Below are positions 1-10,234 of a stretch of DNA of 64,000 nt, one piece after another (the first letter of the stretch is position 1; every line of letters begins with the position of its first letter). The stretch covers positions 1 through 64,000 of the forward strand of contig NZ_JAUYTP010000067.1 of NCBI RefSeq assembly GCF_030695125.1, read 5' to 3'. Position numbers and translations under genes: made by a program. Under the pieces are notes generated by a model. That model was given only the letters and a program-made list of their open reading frames with translations, ran no database searches and was not told the DNA's origin. This stretch comes from Allobosea sp. (lineage in GTDB: Bacteria; Pseudomonadota; Alphaproteobacteria; Rhizobiales; Beijerinckiaceae).

Positions 1-120
1 GGCATGGGACGCAGGCGTGATGCCGACGACCGGTCCAGCGAGCTCCTCGCACAGGGGCCGTAGTACCCCCAGGGCGGTGCCCCGAAGCCTCCCGGGACCG
101 GGGTGCAAACCCGGCCGCAC
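1..120 (-). CDS. Possible 5' part of a gene running off the left edge
   Basis: A leftward reading frame is open from about position 240 to the left edge. The only start-like codon I can place is a GTG at 118-120, giving about 40 residues that end LAGPVVGITPASHA at the edge. Third positions in the last 25 codons are mostly G or C, as in real genes of this genome. No domain is recognisable, no clear ribosome binding site precedes the GTG, and the segment could equally be non-coding. Confidence 0.2.
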   Translation of the reverse strand, partial: MRPGLHPGPGRLRGTALGVLRPLCEELAGPVVGITPASHA

Positions 121-230
121 GCGCCGCGCCCACCCCCACCAACGGCTTGCCTTCCGGATGGCTGCCCCTCGGGGATGAGGTGGGGGCAGGATAGGGGAAG
201 GAAGAAGCGGCGGGGATAAGTCTTTTGCGG

Positions 231-296
231 GAAACGCGACGCCCCTTCCCTTCTCCCGGATGGGAGAAGGTGGCCCGGAGGGCCGGATGAGGGCCT
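231..296. repeat. Intergenic palindromic repeat (TCTCCC/GGGAGA type)
   Basis: Positions 249-257 (CCTTCTCCC) and 262-270 (GGGAGAAGG) form a perfect 9-bp hairpin with a 4-base loop, followed by a second small hairpin GGCCC/GGGCC at 272-284 and the tail GGATGAGGGC. This arrangement is typical of short dispersed repeats found between genes in many rhizobial-type genomes (known pattern). It lies downstream of argC, outside any convincing gene. Confidence 0.6.
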
Positions 297-364
297 GCCG
301 TTGCAGCAAACAGGCGCCACGGCTCCGTCGCACCATGGCGATCAGCGGCGGTCCCTCACCCCTG

Positions 365-449
365 CCCCTCTCACTGATCTCGGGCCCGCCCGAGATCAGC
401 ACTCAGAGTGTCGAAGTCGGCAAAAGCCGACTTCGATGCGGGAGAGGGG
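365..449. repeat. Nested palindrome repeat downstream of argC
   Basis: Three hairpins are nested. Outer arms are CCCCTCTC (365-372) and GAGAGGGG (442-449). Inside are CTGATCTCGGGC at 374-385 paired with its reverse complement at 388-399 (12 bp, 2-base loop), and TCGAAGTCGGC at 411-421 paired with 426-436 (11 bp, AAAA loop). Together they could form a cruciform or a three-way RNA structure. No gene is credible between here and the argC stop at 628, so 231-627 is repeat-rich intergenic DNA. Confidence 0.6.
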
Positions 450-627
450 TTCCCCGCGCGTGACGCGCCCTTCACGGTCATGGTCGGGCTTGTCGCGACC
501 ATCAACGCCGTTGCGCCGGAACGATTGAACGAGGTTGTCGAGATCGAAACGCGCTTGCAATCAGCGTCGCAAGACGTAGATGGTCGCCACAAGGGCGACC
601 ATGACGGAGCCACGAAGCCCGCCGTCC

Positions 628-1602
628 TCATGGCCAGACAGGCACGCCGTCCAGTCCCGCCGTTTCCGGCAGGCCGCAGATCAGGTTTGCGTTCTGCACC
701 GCCTGCCCGGCCGCTCCCTTGCCGAGATTGTCGACCACGCCCATGGCGATCACCAGGTTGCGCTCCGGATCGGCCGCATAGCTGACGAAGGCGAGGTTCG
801 AGCCGGTCGCCCATTTGGTCTGCGGCGGCTTGTCGGTCACGCGGATGAACGAACGCCCGGCATAGAAACGCCGAGCGGCTTCCAGGCACTGGCCGGTGGT
901 GGCGTTCCCGCGACAATAGATCGTGGCGAGAATGCCCCGCGTCATCGGCACCAGATGCGGCGTGAAAACCAGCCCGGCCGCACTGCCGCCGCTCAGCCGC
1001 TCGATCGTCCTGGCGATCTCCGGCATGTGGACATGCTTGAGCAGCCCGTAGGGCACCAAATTCTCGTTGCTCTCGGCATAGCCGAACTTGCTGTCGCCGC
1101 CCCGCCCGGCTCCGGAGATGCCTGTCTTGACGTCGATCACGATGTTGCCGGGCTCGATCAGCTTATCGGCCAGCAACGGCGCCAGCGCCGTCAGCGTCGC
1201 GGCGGGGAAGCAGCCCGGGTTGGCAATGCGGGTCTGCCCCTGGATCTGGGCCGGCCAGACGTCGGCCAGGCCATAGGCCCAGCCCTCGACATAGCGATGG
1301 TCGCCGCCGATATCGATGATCTTCACCGCCTTGGGAACGCGCGCCAGCGCGTCGGCCGAAGCGCCCGTCGGCAGCGATGCGAACAGCACGTCGAGTGGTG
1401 GGAGTTTCTCGGGGTCCCACTTCTCGATCACCAGCTCGGCCAGCCTGGGCGGCACGCCGGGGAAGCGATCCACCAGGCGGCTGCCGGCGCTGCTCTCGCC
1501 TGCGGCGTAAACCAGCTCGAATGACGGGTGGCTCGCGATCAGGCGCAGCGCTTCGCCGCCGCCGAAACCGTTGATCCCGACAATGCCGACACGAATGCTC
1601 AT
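628..1602 (-). CDS. argC: N-acetyl-gamma-glutamyl-phosphate reductase
   Basis: 324 residues. ArgC reduces N-acetylglutamyl-5-phosphate to the semialdehyde with NADPH in cytosolic arginine synthesis. The N-terminus MSIRVGIVGINGFGGGEALR is the nucleotide-binding glycine loop; IANPGCFPAATL holds the catalytic cysteine; HMPEIA and FTPHLVPMTRGI are conserved in the family. The start at 1602 is chosen because AGAAGGA lies just upstream and because a longer in-frame version would begin inside a transcription terminator (1627-1651). The gene stands alone, with no other arg gene in the window. The related LysY enzymes share the fold, but nothing here suggests a LysW pathway. Confidence 0.93.
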   Translation of the reverse strand: MSIRVGIVGINGFGGGEALRLIASHPSFELVYAAGESSAGSRLVDRFPGVPPRLAELVIEKWDPEKLPPLDVLFASLPTGASADALARVPKAVKIIDIGGDHRYVEGWAYGLADVWPAQIQGQTRIANPGCFPAATLTALAPLLADKLIEPGNIVIDVKTGISGAGRGGDSKFGYAESNENLVPYGLLKHVHMPEIARTIERLSGGSAAGLVFTPHLVPMTRGILATIYCRGNATTGQCLEAARRFYAGRSFIRVTDKPPQTKWATGSNLAFVSYAADPERNLVIAMGVVDNLGKGAAGQAVQNANLICGLPETAGLDGVPVWP

Positions 1603-1626
1603 GGTGATGTCCTTCTGGTGCTGGGC

Positions 1627-1651
1627 AAAAGAAAACCCCCGAAGCCGAGGG
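1627..1651 (-). terminator. Rho-independent terminator (leftward)
   Basis: Read leftward: a 6-bp stem (CCCTCG with CGGGGG, one G-U pair), 4-base loop, then TTTTCTTTT. It sits about 275 bases beyond the pyrG stop and just before the argC start, so it most likely ends the pyrG transcript and insulates argC. Confidence 0.75.
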
Positions 1652-1926
1652 CTGCGGAGGTTCACGAATGCGGGCCGAAGGCCACTTTGGCGAATAAGCC
1701 TATCGAGAGGCCATCATCACACGAAAGCATGCGGATCGACGCGCAGCTCGACGAGCCGCCGCTTGGGTGCAGCAGCGTCGGCGTCGATCGAAAAGGGTCG
1801 TGTTACGGAGCATGTCCTGCGACGCGTGACGCAAGCCACATCGGTCGTCAAGCCGAATGTCGGGTCCCACAGGGAGGAACGAGAAGCCGGCGCCGCAGCA
1901 GGCTGCGACGGCCGGCGGCAACCGCC
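1652..1926. other. Gene-poor stretch between pyrG and its terminator
   Basis: About 275 bases without a credible gene on either strand: frames are short, with unnatural composition. If the terminator at 1627-1651 is that of pyrG, this is an unusually long 3' untranslated region. I see no further motif in it. Confidence 0.5.
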
Positions 1927-3567
<1,641 letters not shown>

Positions 3568-3671
3568 CTAAAGCCACGGGCCTGATTCGCTAAGTCCAAC
3601 CGCGCAGCCCCGTCTTGCCCTGCACGCTTGTCCACAGGAGCGCGCCGCCATCCGGCGATCGCACCCCACAC

Positions 3672-3698
3672 AAAAGAGAAGGGCCGGTTGCCCGGCCC
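3672..3698 (-). terminator. Terminator of secG
   Basis: Leftward: GGGCCGG, GNRA-type loop GCAA, CCGGCCC, then TTCTCTTTTG. Located 72 bases after the secG stop. Confidence 0.85.
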
Positions 3699-3730
3699 CT
3701 GCCAAGACTTGCTTCTTGGGCAAGTCCATA

Positions 3731-3757
3731 CCGCAAAAGTGGAAACCACTTTTGCGG
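3731..3757. repeat. Perfect 12-bp palindrome between secG and its terminator
   Basis: CCGCAAAAGTGG (3731-3742) is followed by AAA and its exact reverse complement (3746-3757). It lies directly after the secG stop. Such AAAAGTGG/CCACTTTT hairpins look like a dispersed intergenic repeat rather than a regulator site, because they sit at a gene's 3' end (inference). Confidence 0.6.
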
Positions 3758-3769
3758 GACGTGTCTGCC

Positions 3770-4162
3770 TCACTGCTGCGGCGCCGGAGTGGGCGGCTGC
3801 GGCGCGCCGCTGGGCGCCTGCATCTGGCGGAGCTGGTCGAGCACGCCGCCCGCATTGGGGGCGCTCGGCCCGGTCGGCGAAGCCGGCGCGCCCTGCGTCG
3901 GGGCGCCGTCGATGATCGAGCGCTGGACGCGGCCCTGATTGGCCATCACGGCGAGTACGATCGAAGTCAGGAAGAAGGCGCCGGCCAGAATCGCCGTCGT
4001 GCGGGTCAGCGCATTGGCCTGGCCGCGACCGGTCATGAAGCCGCCCGCGCCGCCGCCGCCCGAACCCATGCCGAGCCCGCCGCCCTCGGAGCGCTGCAGC
4101 AGGACCACGCCGACGAGCGCGACCACGATGATCAGATGGATGACGATGAGAACGTTCTGCAT
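3770..4162 (-). CDS. secG: Preprotein translocase subunit SecG
   Basis: 130 residues. SecG is the small inner-membrane partner of SecYE that assists SecA-driven export. From the ATG at 4162 the protein starts MQNVLIVIHLIIVVALVG, the first membrane segment, followed by LLQRSEGGGLGMGSGGGG, the glycine-rich cytoplasmic loop typical of SecG, then a second membrane segment around residues 50-75. The last 45 residues are a Pro/Ala/Gln-rich tail. A longer in-frame start exists at 4261 but adds an arginine-rich, non-homologous leader and is rejected. tpiA lies upstream on the same strand, a common alphaproteobacterial order. Confidence 0.93.
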   Translation of the reverse strand: MQNVLIVIHLIIVVALVGVVLLQRSEGGGLGMGSGGGGAGGFMTGRGQANALTRTTAILAGAFFLTSIVLAVMANQGRVQRSIIDGAPTQGAPASPTGPSAPNAGGVLDQLRQMQAPSGAPQPPTPAPQQ

Positions 4163-4328
4163 GAGCTCACGAAATGAGTATGGCGCGGGCTCCCGCCAAG
4201 GATGGCCCGCTCCTCCTGTTCGACGACGGCCCGAGGGGCCGGCGAACACGGCGCGGCACATAGCACGCGGTTGCGGGGCGCACCACCCCGGTGATGCGGC
4301 ACGCGACCGGCTTTTCCGGAGCCAGCCG

Positions 4329-5090
4329 TCAGGCGCAGGCCCGCGCGATCGCCAGGAACTCTTCGGCCTTCAGGCTGGCGCCGCCGACCAGCGCGCCGTC
4401 GACATGGGCGACGCTCATCAGCTCGGCGGCGTTGGACGGCTTGACCGAGCCGCCATAGAGCAGGCGCACGCCCGAAGCCGCGGCCTTGCCGAGCAGCCGG
4501 CCGAGCTCGGCGCGGATCGCCTCATGCATGTCAGCGACATCGGCCACTGTTGGGGTCAGCCCGGTGCCGATCGCCCAGACCGGCTCATAGGCGACGACCA
4601 GCGTCGCGGCGCCCGACCCCTCGGGCACCGACCCGCGCAACTGCTTCTTGACCACGGCCAGCGCCTTGCCGGCCTCGCGCTCGTCCCTGGTCTCGCCGAC
4701 GCAGACGATCGGCACGAGCAGGGCCTTCTGCGCGGCTTGCGCCTTCGCCTTCACCAGCGTGCTGGTCTCACCATGCAGCGTGCGCCGCTCGGAATGGCCG
4801 ACGATGACGAAGCTCGCGCCCGCATCCGCCAGCATCGCCGCCGAGATCTCGCCGGTGAAGGCGCCCGAAGCCTGGGGGCTGCAATCCTGGCCGCCGGTTG
4901 CGATGCGCGAGCCGACCAGCGCGGCGGAGGCGACATAGAGCAGGCTGGCGGGCGGGCAGATCGCCAGATCGACCGAAGCCTTCAGCTCGGAATCGTAGCC
5001 CTTGGCGACCTCGGCCGAAATCGCGAGATCGGCCTTCAGCCCGTTCATCTTCCAGTTGCCGGCCACCAGCGGCCTGATGCTGCGCGTCAC
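4329..5090 (-). CDS. tpiA: Triose-phosphate isomerase
   Basis: 253 residues, standard length. It interconverts dihydroxyacetone phosphate and glyceraldehyde-3-phosphate. Active-site elements are present: NWKMNG (Lys14), VIVGHSERR (His), [13 protein letters not shown] (the catalytic Glu and flexible loop) and LYGGSVKP (phosphate loop). The order tpiA-secG-pyrG on one strand is conserved in the group. It diverges from ppiD; the 209-base gap holds both promoters but I could not assign boxes with confidence. Confidence 0.97.
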   Translation of the reverse strand: MTRSIRPLVAGNWKMNGLKADLAISAEVAKGYDSELKASVDLAICPPASLLYVASAALVGSRIATGGQDCSPQASGAFTGEISAAMLADAGASFVIVGHSERRTLHGETSTLVKAKAQAAQKALLVPIVCVGETRDEREAGKALAVVKKQLRGSVPEGSGAATLVVAYEPVWAIGTGLTPTVADVADMHEAIRAELGRLLGKAAASGVRLLYGGSVKPSNAAELMSVAHVDGALVGGASLKAEEFLAIARACA

Positions 5091-5299
5091 GTCGAACCTC
5101 CCGAAACTCGTCCTGCGGCTCTAGCAATGCCCGAGCCGGGCGGCAAACGCCAGGAAAGCGCCTTCGCGGGCCACCGCCGCCAACACGAATCCGCAGGAGC
5201 GATTGCGGCTTGGCCTTCCGGTTCCTATAAGCAGCGCCGAACAAAACCGATCACGGCGACCCCGGCGCCGCGCCGGGCTCTAAGGAAAGACAGATTTCC

Positions 5300-7213
5300 A
5301 TGATGATGACAGGCATCCGCAACGCGGGTCGGAGCTTCTTCGGCAAGCTCCTGATCTTCGTGCTGTTCGGCTTCCTGATCTTCTCCTTCGCGATCTGGGG
5401 CATCGGCGACATTTTCCAGGGCTATGGGCGAAACTCCGTCGCGCGCGTCGGCAAGGCCGAGATCGGGCTGGAGCAGATGCGCACCGCCTTCCAGAACGAC
5501 GTCCAGGCGCTGACGCGCCAGCAGCGCCGCCAGATCACGCCCGACATGGCCCGCGCGCTCGGGCTCGATCGGCAGGCCCTGTCGCGGCTCGTGACGGAAT
5601 CGGTGCTCGACCAGACCGCCCGCAGTATGCGGCTGGCGGTCTCCGACGAGACGATCCGCAACCTGATTTTCGACGATCCGACCTTCCGCGACGCCTCGGG
5701 CCAGTTCTCGGCGCCGCGCTTCAACGAATTGCTGCGCTCGAACGGCTTCACCGAGGCGGTCTATGTCCGCGAGCAGCGCGCCACGATCCTGCGCCAGCAG
5801 ATCGCCGAGATGGTCGTCGGGGCGGTTTCGGCCCCCGGAGCGCTCCAGGAGCTGGGCCATCGCCTGCGCAACGAGCGTCGCAGCGTGACCTTCGCCCGCC
5901 TGGCGCCGACCGCCGCCGGCGAGATCCCGGCGCCGACCGAGGCCCAGCTCAAGACCTTCTACGACGAGCGCAAGGGCGCCTTCCGCGCCCCCGAGCGCCG
6001 CACCGCCGACATCCTCGCCCTCTCGGCAGAGTCTCTGGCCGATGCCGGCGCCATCAGCGAGGCCGATGCGCGGGCACGCTATGAGGAGATCAAGGCCCTG
6101 CGCTTCACCACGGCCGAGACGCGCACGATCCAGCAGATCGCCTTCTCCAATGCCGAGGAGGCGCAGGCCGCCCGGGCCCGCATCGAGGCCGGCGAGACCT
6201 TCGACGCCATCGCCGCCGCGCGCAATGTCGGGGCCGGCGATCTGACGCTGGGCACCTTCACCCGCACCCAGATCTTCGACCCCGCGGTGCGCGATGCCGC
6301 CTTCGCCCTGGCCGAGGGGCTGGTCAGCGCCCCCGTCGCCAGCGCGTTCGGCCCGGTCCTGCTGCGCGTCACCGTCGTCCAGCCGGAGAGCGTGCGGTCT
6401 TTCGAGGAGGTCGCGGCAACCGTCCGGGCCGAACTCGCCACCAGCCGCGCCACCAGCCGGATCACCGAAATCCACGACAAGATCGAGGATCAGCGCGCCG
6501 GGGCCAAGCCGCTGGCGGACATCGCCCGCGAATTCAACCTGGCGCTGCGCAGCGTCGGCCCGGTCGATGCCGGCCTGCGTCGCGCGGACGGCACGGTGGA
6601 GCAGCCCCTGCCGGGCGGCGATGCGACGCTCCAGGCGATCTTCCGCTCCGACATCGGCGTCGACAACGAGGCGATCCGCCTGGCGCGCGACACCGGCTAT
6701 GTCTGGTACGACGTGAAAAAGATCGACGCGCCGCGTGAACAGGGCTTCGACGAGGTCAAGGCGCAGGTCGAGACGCAATGGCGCGCCGACGAGGTCGCGA
6801 CGCGGCTTTCGGCCAAGACGCGCGAGCTCGTCGAGCGCCTCGACAAGGGCGAGGCTTTCGAGGCGGTCGCGGCGTCGGCCGGGTTGACGGTCGAGCAAGC
6901 CGGCGCGATCGGCCGCCAGGAGCAGCGCACGGACCTGCCGGCCAATGCCATCAGCCTGATTTTCGGGACGCTGGCCGGCAAGAGCAATTCCGCCTCGGTG
7001 GCTGATGGCGGCCGCGTCCTGTTCAAGGTCGATGGCGCCACCGTTCCAAGCTATGCGCGCACGACGCAGGAGGCGGAGAACTTCGCCCGTCAGCTCGGCG
7101 CCAGCGTCAGCGAGGACATCCTGGCGCAGTATATCGGCCAGCGGCAAACGGAGCTGGGCGTCTCGGTCAACGAGACCGCCTTCCGCAACGCGACCGGCGG
7201 CGTGACGAACTGA
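5300..7213 (+). CDS. ppiD: PpiD-type peptidyl-prolyl isomerase, membrane anchored
   Basis: 637 residues. PpiD is a periplasmic chaperone tethered to the inner membrane near SecYEG. Residues 13-36 (FFGKLLIFVLFGFLIFSF...) are a single membrane anchor after a short positive N-terminus; a SurA_N/PpiD N-terminal domain follows, then a parvulin-like PPIC region at roughly 240-360 and a second PpiD-type C-terminal half. The start has three ATG codons in a row; the first is used here, preceded by AAGGAAAG. It ends two bases before trpE, so the two are probably cotranscribed. Confidence 0.88.
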   Translation: MMMTGIRNAGRSFFGKLLIFVLFGFLIFSFAIWGIGDIFQGYGRNSVARVGKAEIGLEQMRTAFQNDVQALTRQQRRQITPDMARALGLDRQALSRLVTESVLDQTARSMRLAVSDETIRNLIFDDPTFRDASGQFSAPRFNELLRSNGFTEAVYVREQRATILRQQIAEMVVGAVSAPGALQELGHRLRNERRSVTFARLAPTAAGEIPAPTEAQLKTFYDERKGAFRAPERRTADILALSAESLADAGAISEADARARYEEIKALRFTTAETRTIQQIAFSNAEEAQAARARIEAGETFDAIAAARNVGAGDLTLGTFTRTQIFDPAVRDAAFALAEGLVSAPVASAFGPVLLRVTVVQPESVRSFEEVAATVRAELATSRATSRITEIHDKIEDQRAGAKPLADIAREFNLALRSVGPVDAGLRRADGTVEQPLPGGDATLQAIFRSDIGVDNEAIRLARDTGYVWYDVKKIDAPREQGFDEVKAQVETQWRADEVATRLSAKTRELVERLDKGEAFEAVAASAGLTVEQAGAIGRQEQRTDLPANAISLIFGTLAGKSNSASVADGGRVLFKVDGATVPSYARTTQEAENFARQLGASVSEDILAQYIGQRQTELGVSVNETAFRNATGGVTN

Positions 7214-7215
7214 GC

Positions 7216-8760
7216 ATGGCGGACGTCCAGGAGCAGGAGCGCGAGGCGCAGCGTTTCGCGGCGGCCTACGAGGCCGGCACGGCGCAGGTGCTGCGGCAGG
7301 TGCTGGTCGGCGATTGCGAGACGCCGGTCGCCGCCTTCCTGAAGCTGCGCCACGCCACGACGGGGCCGGCCTTCCTGCTCGAATCGGTCGAGGGCGGCGC
7401 GGTGCGCGGCCGCTATTCGATGATCGGCCTCGAGCCCGATCTGATCTGGCGCTGCCATCGCGGCGAGGCCTCGCTCTGCCGCCCGGCGCTCGGCGACGCC
7501 TTCCTCCCCGATCCGCGCCCCGCTTTCGAGAGCCTGCGCGCCCTGCTCGACGAGAGCGCCATACCCGATGCCGCGACGCGGCCCGGCGGCGGCGAGCTGC
7601 CCCCGATGGCGGCGGGTGTCTTCGGCTATCTCGGCTACGACATGGTCCGGCTGATGGAGCGGCTGCCGGAGCCCAAGGACACAGGCACCGGCGTGCCCGA
7701 CGCCATCCTGACCCGGCCGACACTGATGGTCGTGTTCGATTCGGTGCGCGACGAGATCCATGTCGTGACCCCGGTGCGCCACCAGCCCGGCGTGTCGGCC
7801 CGGGTCGCCCAGGAGCGGGCTCTGGAGCGGCTCGACGCGGTGGTCCGCGCGCTGGAGGGCCCCCTGCCCCCGGACGCGGCGATCGACATCGCCGCCCTGC
7901 CCGAGCCTGCGATCGTCTCCAACACCACCGAGGCGCAATTCCACGCCATGGTCGCGACCGCGCAGGATTACATTCGCGCCGGCGACATCTTCCAGGTCGT
8001 GCTGTCGCAGCGCTTCGAGGCGCCGTTCCAGCTGCCGCCGTTTGCGCTCTACCGGGCGCTGCGCCGCGTCAATCCGGCGCCCTTCCTGTGCTATCTCGAC
8101 TTCGCCGACTTCCAGATCGTCTGTTCCAGCCCCGAAATCCTGGTGCGGCTGCGCGACGACACGGTCACCATCCGCCCGATCGCCGGCACGCGCCGTCGCG
8201 GCGCCACGCCGGCCGAGGATGAGGCGCTGGCACAGGAGCTGCTGGCCGATCCCAAGGAGCGCGCCGAGCATCTCATGCTGCTCGATCTCGGCCGCAACGA
8301 TGTCGGCCGGGTCGCGCAGATCGGTTCGGTGAAGGTCACCGATTCCTTCTTCGTCGAGCGCTACAGCCAGGTCATGCACATCGTCTCGAATGTCGAGGGG
8401 ACTATCGACCCGCGCCATGATGCGCTGGCCGCGCTCGCCGCCGGCTTCCCGGCCGGGACGGTGTCGGGCGCGCCGAAGGTGCGGGCGATGCAGATCATCG
8501 ACGAACTCGAGCACGATGCGCGGGGCGCCTATGGCGGCTGCATCGGCTATTTCGGCGCCAATGGCGAGATGGACACCTGCATCGTGCTGCGCACGGCGAT
8601 CGTCAAGGACGGCCGCATGCACGTCCAGGCGGGCGCGGGAATCGTCTATGACTCGCAGCCGGCCTCGGAGCAGGCCGAATGCGTCAACAAGGCCAAGGCC
8701 CTGTTCCGCGCCGCCGAGGAGGCGATCCGCTTCGCCGCCCGCTCCGGCCGGGGGCAGTAG
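7216..8760 (+). CDS. trpE: Anthranilate synthase component I
   Basis: 514 residues. TrpE converts chorismate to anthranilate with ammonia from TrpG, the first step of tryptophan synthesis. LLESVEGG near residue 55 is the tryptophan feedback-binding motif; PIAGTRRRGATPAEDEA, DLGRNDVGRV, GTVSGAPKVRAM and the C-terminal AGAGIVYDSQPASE belong to the chorismate-binding domain. It follows ppiD with a 2-base gap. The partner trpG and the rest of the pathway are not in the window: the next gene is on the other strand. Confidence 0.96.
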   Translation: MADVQEQEREAQRFAAAYEAGTAQVLRQVLVGDCETPVAAFLKLRHATTGPAFLLESVEGGAVRGRYSMIGLEPDLIWRCHRGEASLCRPALGDAFLPDPRPAFESLRALLDESAIPDAATRPGGGELPPMAAGVFGYLGYDMVRLMERLPEPKDTGTGVPDAILTRPTLMVVFDSVRDEIHVVTPVRHQPGVSARVAQERALERLDAVVRALEGPLPPDAAIDIAALPEPAIVSNTTEAQFHAMVATAQDYIRAGDIFQVVLSQRFEAPFQLPPFALYRALRRVNPAPFLCYLDFADFQIVCSSPEILVRLRDDTVTIRPIAGTRRRGATPAEDEALAQELLADPKERAEHLMLLDLGRNDVGRVAQIGSVKVTDSFFVERYSQVMHIVSNVEGTIDPRHDALAALAAGFPAGTVSGAPKVRAMQIIDELEHDARGAYGGCIGYFGANGEMDTCIVLRTAIVKDGRMHVQAGAGIVYDSQPASEQAECVNKAKALFRAAEEAIRFAARSGRGQ

Positions 8761-8765
8761 CCCCC

Positions 8766-8788
8766 AGGCCGCGACACGTTCGCGGCCT
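8766..8788 (+). terminator. Hairpin after trpE
   Basis: AGGCCGCGA (8766-8774) pairs perfectly with 8780-8788 over a 5-base loop, six bases after the trpE stop. The following T-run is weak, so it is either an inefficient intrinsic terminator or a 3'-end stabiliser between convergent genes. Confidence 0.5.
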
Positions 8789-8807
8789 CCTTACGGCGCG
8801 ATGCCCC

Positions 8808-9401
8808 TTAGTGCCCCTTGCCGGCAGGCGGAACCGTCATCCGGTCGACCCAGGCGATGCCGATCGCCGAGAGGATGAAGACCGTGTGGATCACCGTCTG
8901 CAGGATGATTCCTGTCTCGGTATAGGAGGTGGTGCGGCCGGCGCTGCCGATATTGCCGGCCTCGATGAAGGTCCGCAGCAGATGGATCGAGGAGATGCCG
9001 ATGATCGCCATGGCGAGCTTGATCTTCAGCACGCTCGCATTGACGTGGCTCAGCCATTCCGGCTGGTCGGGATGGCCCTGGAGGCCGAGTCGCGAGACGA
9101 AGGTCTCGTAGCCGCCGATGATCACCATGATCAGCAGGTTCGAGATCATCACCACGTCGATCAGGCCGAGAACCACCAGCATGATCTGCTGCTCGGAGAA
9201 GTCGAAGGCGTGGGTGACGAGGTGAACCAGCTCTTTGAGGAACAGAAAGACATAGACGCACTGCGCCACGATCAGCCCGAGATACAGCGGCAGCTGCAGC
9301 CAGCGCGATCCGAAGATGATCCGCGACATCGTGCTTAGACGCACCGGTTCGGGGGGCGTCGCATGAGCGCTGCCGTCAGGTGTCTCGCCGGGGTTCGCCA
9401 T
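8808..9401 (-). CDS. UPF0114 (YqhA / TIGR00645) family membrane protein
   Basis: 197 residues. Family members are small integral inner-membrane proteins of unknown function. After a polar N-terminus rich in Pro and Thr, four hydrophobic segments are visible, beginning WLQLPLYLGLIVAQCVYVFLF, LVVLGLIDVVMISNLLIMVI, KIKLAMAIIGISSIHLLRTF and ILQTVIHTVFILSAIGIAW. The start at 9401 (MANPGETPDG) is preferred over one at 9482, which would add a Cys/Arg-rich leader unlike the family. It converges on trpE. Confidence 0.85.
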   Translation of the reverse strand: MANPGETPDGSAHATPPEPVRLSTMSRIIFGSRWLQLPLYLGLIVAQCVYVFLFLKELVHLVTHAFDFSEQQIMLVVLGLIDVVMISNLLIMVIIGGYETFVSRLGLQGHPDQPEWLSHVNASVLKIKLAMAIIGISSIHLLRTFIEAGNIGSAGRTTSYTETGIILQTVIHTVFILSAIGIAWVDRMTVPPAGKGH

Positions 9402-9520
9402 GGCAGATCTCAAGTCCTTCAAACGAATGATGCAGTGCAAAATAAACCGGCGCGAGATGCAGCGCAAAGGCTGATTCCGCACGCGGTTCCCGGAAAAGTA
9501 TCTTTGCGGCCGTCATCAAC

Positions 9521-9553
9521 GCTTGGACGACGAAAACCGCTTGGACGACGAAA
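9521..9553. repeat. Short direct repeat upstream of BA14K gene
   Basis: GCTTGGACGACGAAA occurs at 9521-9535 and again at 9539-9553 (period 18). It lies between the divergent UPF0114 and BA14K genes and could be a tandem regulator site or slippage; nothing else supports either. Confidence 0.4.
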
Positions 9554-9662
9554 TTTTGACGCGATCATGCGTCAGGCTTTTCATGATCGCGGCGTGACGG
9601 CTATGTTTGGAACAATAGAGGACGCGCAAGCTTCCTCTCATCCGAGAGGAGAGGATTTCCCC

Positions 9663-10130
9663 ATGATCAAGACTTTCACCCTTGCTGCGGCCCTGATCGG
9701 CGGCGCACTGATGGCGGCTCCGGCCAGCGCGGCTCCGGTCGGCGCGGCCGCGGGCCCGGCGCTGGCGCTCGCCTCGGGCGCCAATGACCTCGTCGAGACC
9801 GTGCAGTACCGCCGCTACGGCTATGGCCCGCGCTATGGCTATCGCGGAGGCTACTACCGCGGCGGCCGCGGCGCGGCCGTCGGCGCCGGCATCGCGGCCG
9901 GTGTGATCGGCGGAGCGCTTGCCGCCGGGGCGCTTGCGGGTCCGCGCTATGTCGAGCCGGCGCCGATCTATGTCGCGCCGGCGCCGGTCTACGGGGCGCC
10001 CTTGCGCGCCTATGGCTACAGCCCGAGCGATGTCGACGCGGTCGCCTATTGCTCGCGCCGCTTCCGCTCCTACGATCCCGAGACCGGCACCTATATCGCC
10101 AAGGGCGGCGTGGTCCGCGCCTGCCCCTGA
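9663..10130 (+). CDS. BA14K-type secreted protein
   Basis: 155 residues. The start MIKTFTLAAALIGGALMAAPASAA is a clear signal peptide with an Ala-X-Ala cleavage site, preceded by the Shine-Dalgarno AGAGGAGAGG. The middle is Tyr/Arg/Gly-rich with a glycine/alanine hydrophobic stretch (AAGVIGGALAAGALAG). The C-terminal VAYCSRRFRSYDPETGTYIA...RACP matches the BA14K (Brucella lectin-like immunoreactive antigen) signature with its paired cysteines. Probably periplasmic or outer-envelope. Monocistronic, with its own terminator at 10156-10190. Confidence 0.85.
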   Translation: MIKTFTLAAALIGGALMAAPASAAPVGAAAGPALALASGANDLVETVQYRRYGYGPRYGYRGGYYRGGRGAAVGAGIAAGVIGGALAAGALAGPRYVEPAPIYVAPAPVYGAPLRAYGYSPSDVDAVAYCSRRFRSYDPETGTYIAKGGVVRACP

Positions 10131-10155
10131 CACCATCTGACGTCCAGAACGCCCC

Positions 10156-10190
10156 AGCCTCCCCGCAGCGATGCGGGGAGGCTTTCGTTT
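10156..10190 (+). terminator. Terminator of the BA14K gene
   Basis: AGCCTCCCCGCA (10156-10167), loop GCGA, perfect 12-bp complement to 10183, then TTCGTTT. Confidence 0.9.
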
Positions 10191-10234
10191 GAGGGGGCCG
10201 CAGGGCTAGTGTCGGGCCGGACCGGAGCCCCCCC

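Noticed and set aside
70..150. Partial similarity to a cobalamin riboswitch (GGTGCAAACCC inside a hairpin-rich stretch)
   Set aside because: The later conserved blocks of that riboswitch (CCGCNACTG and GCCACTG with GGGAAGGC) are missing in the right order, and no cobalamin gene follows.
5225..7723. Very long leftward frame (832 codons) opposite ppiD and trpE
   Set aside because: It is antisense to two well-supported genes, rich in Arg/Ala/Gly, and arises from the high GC content.
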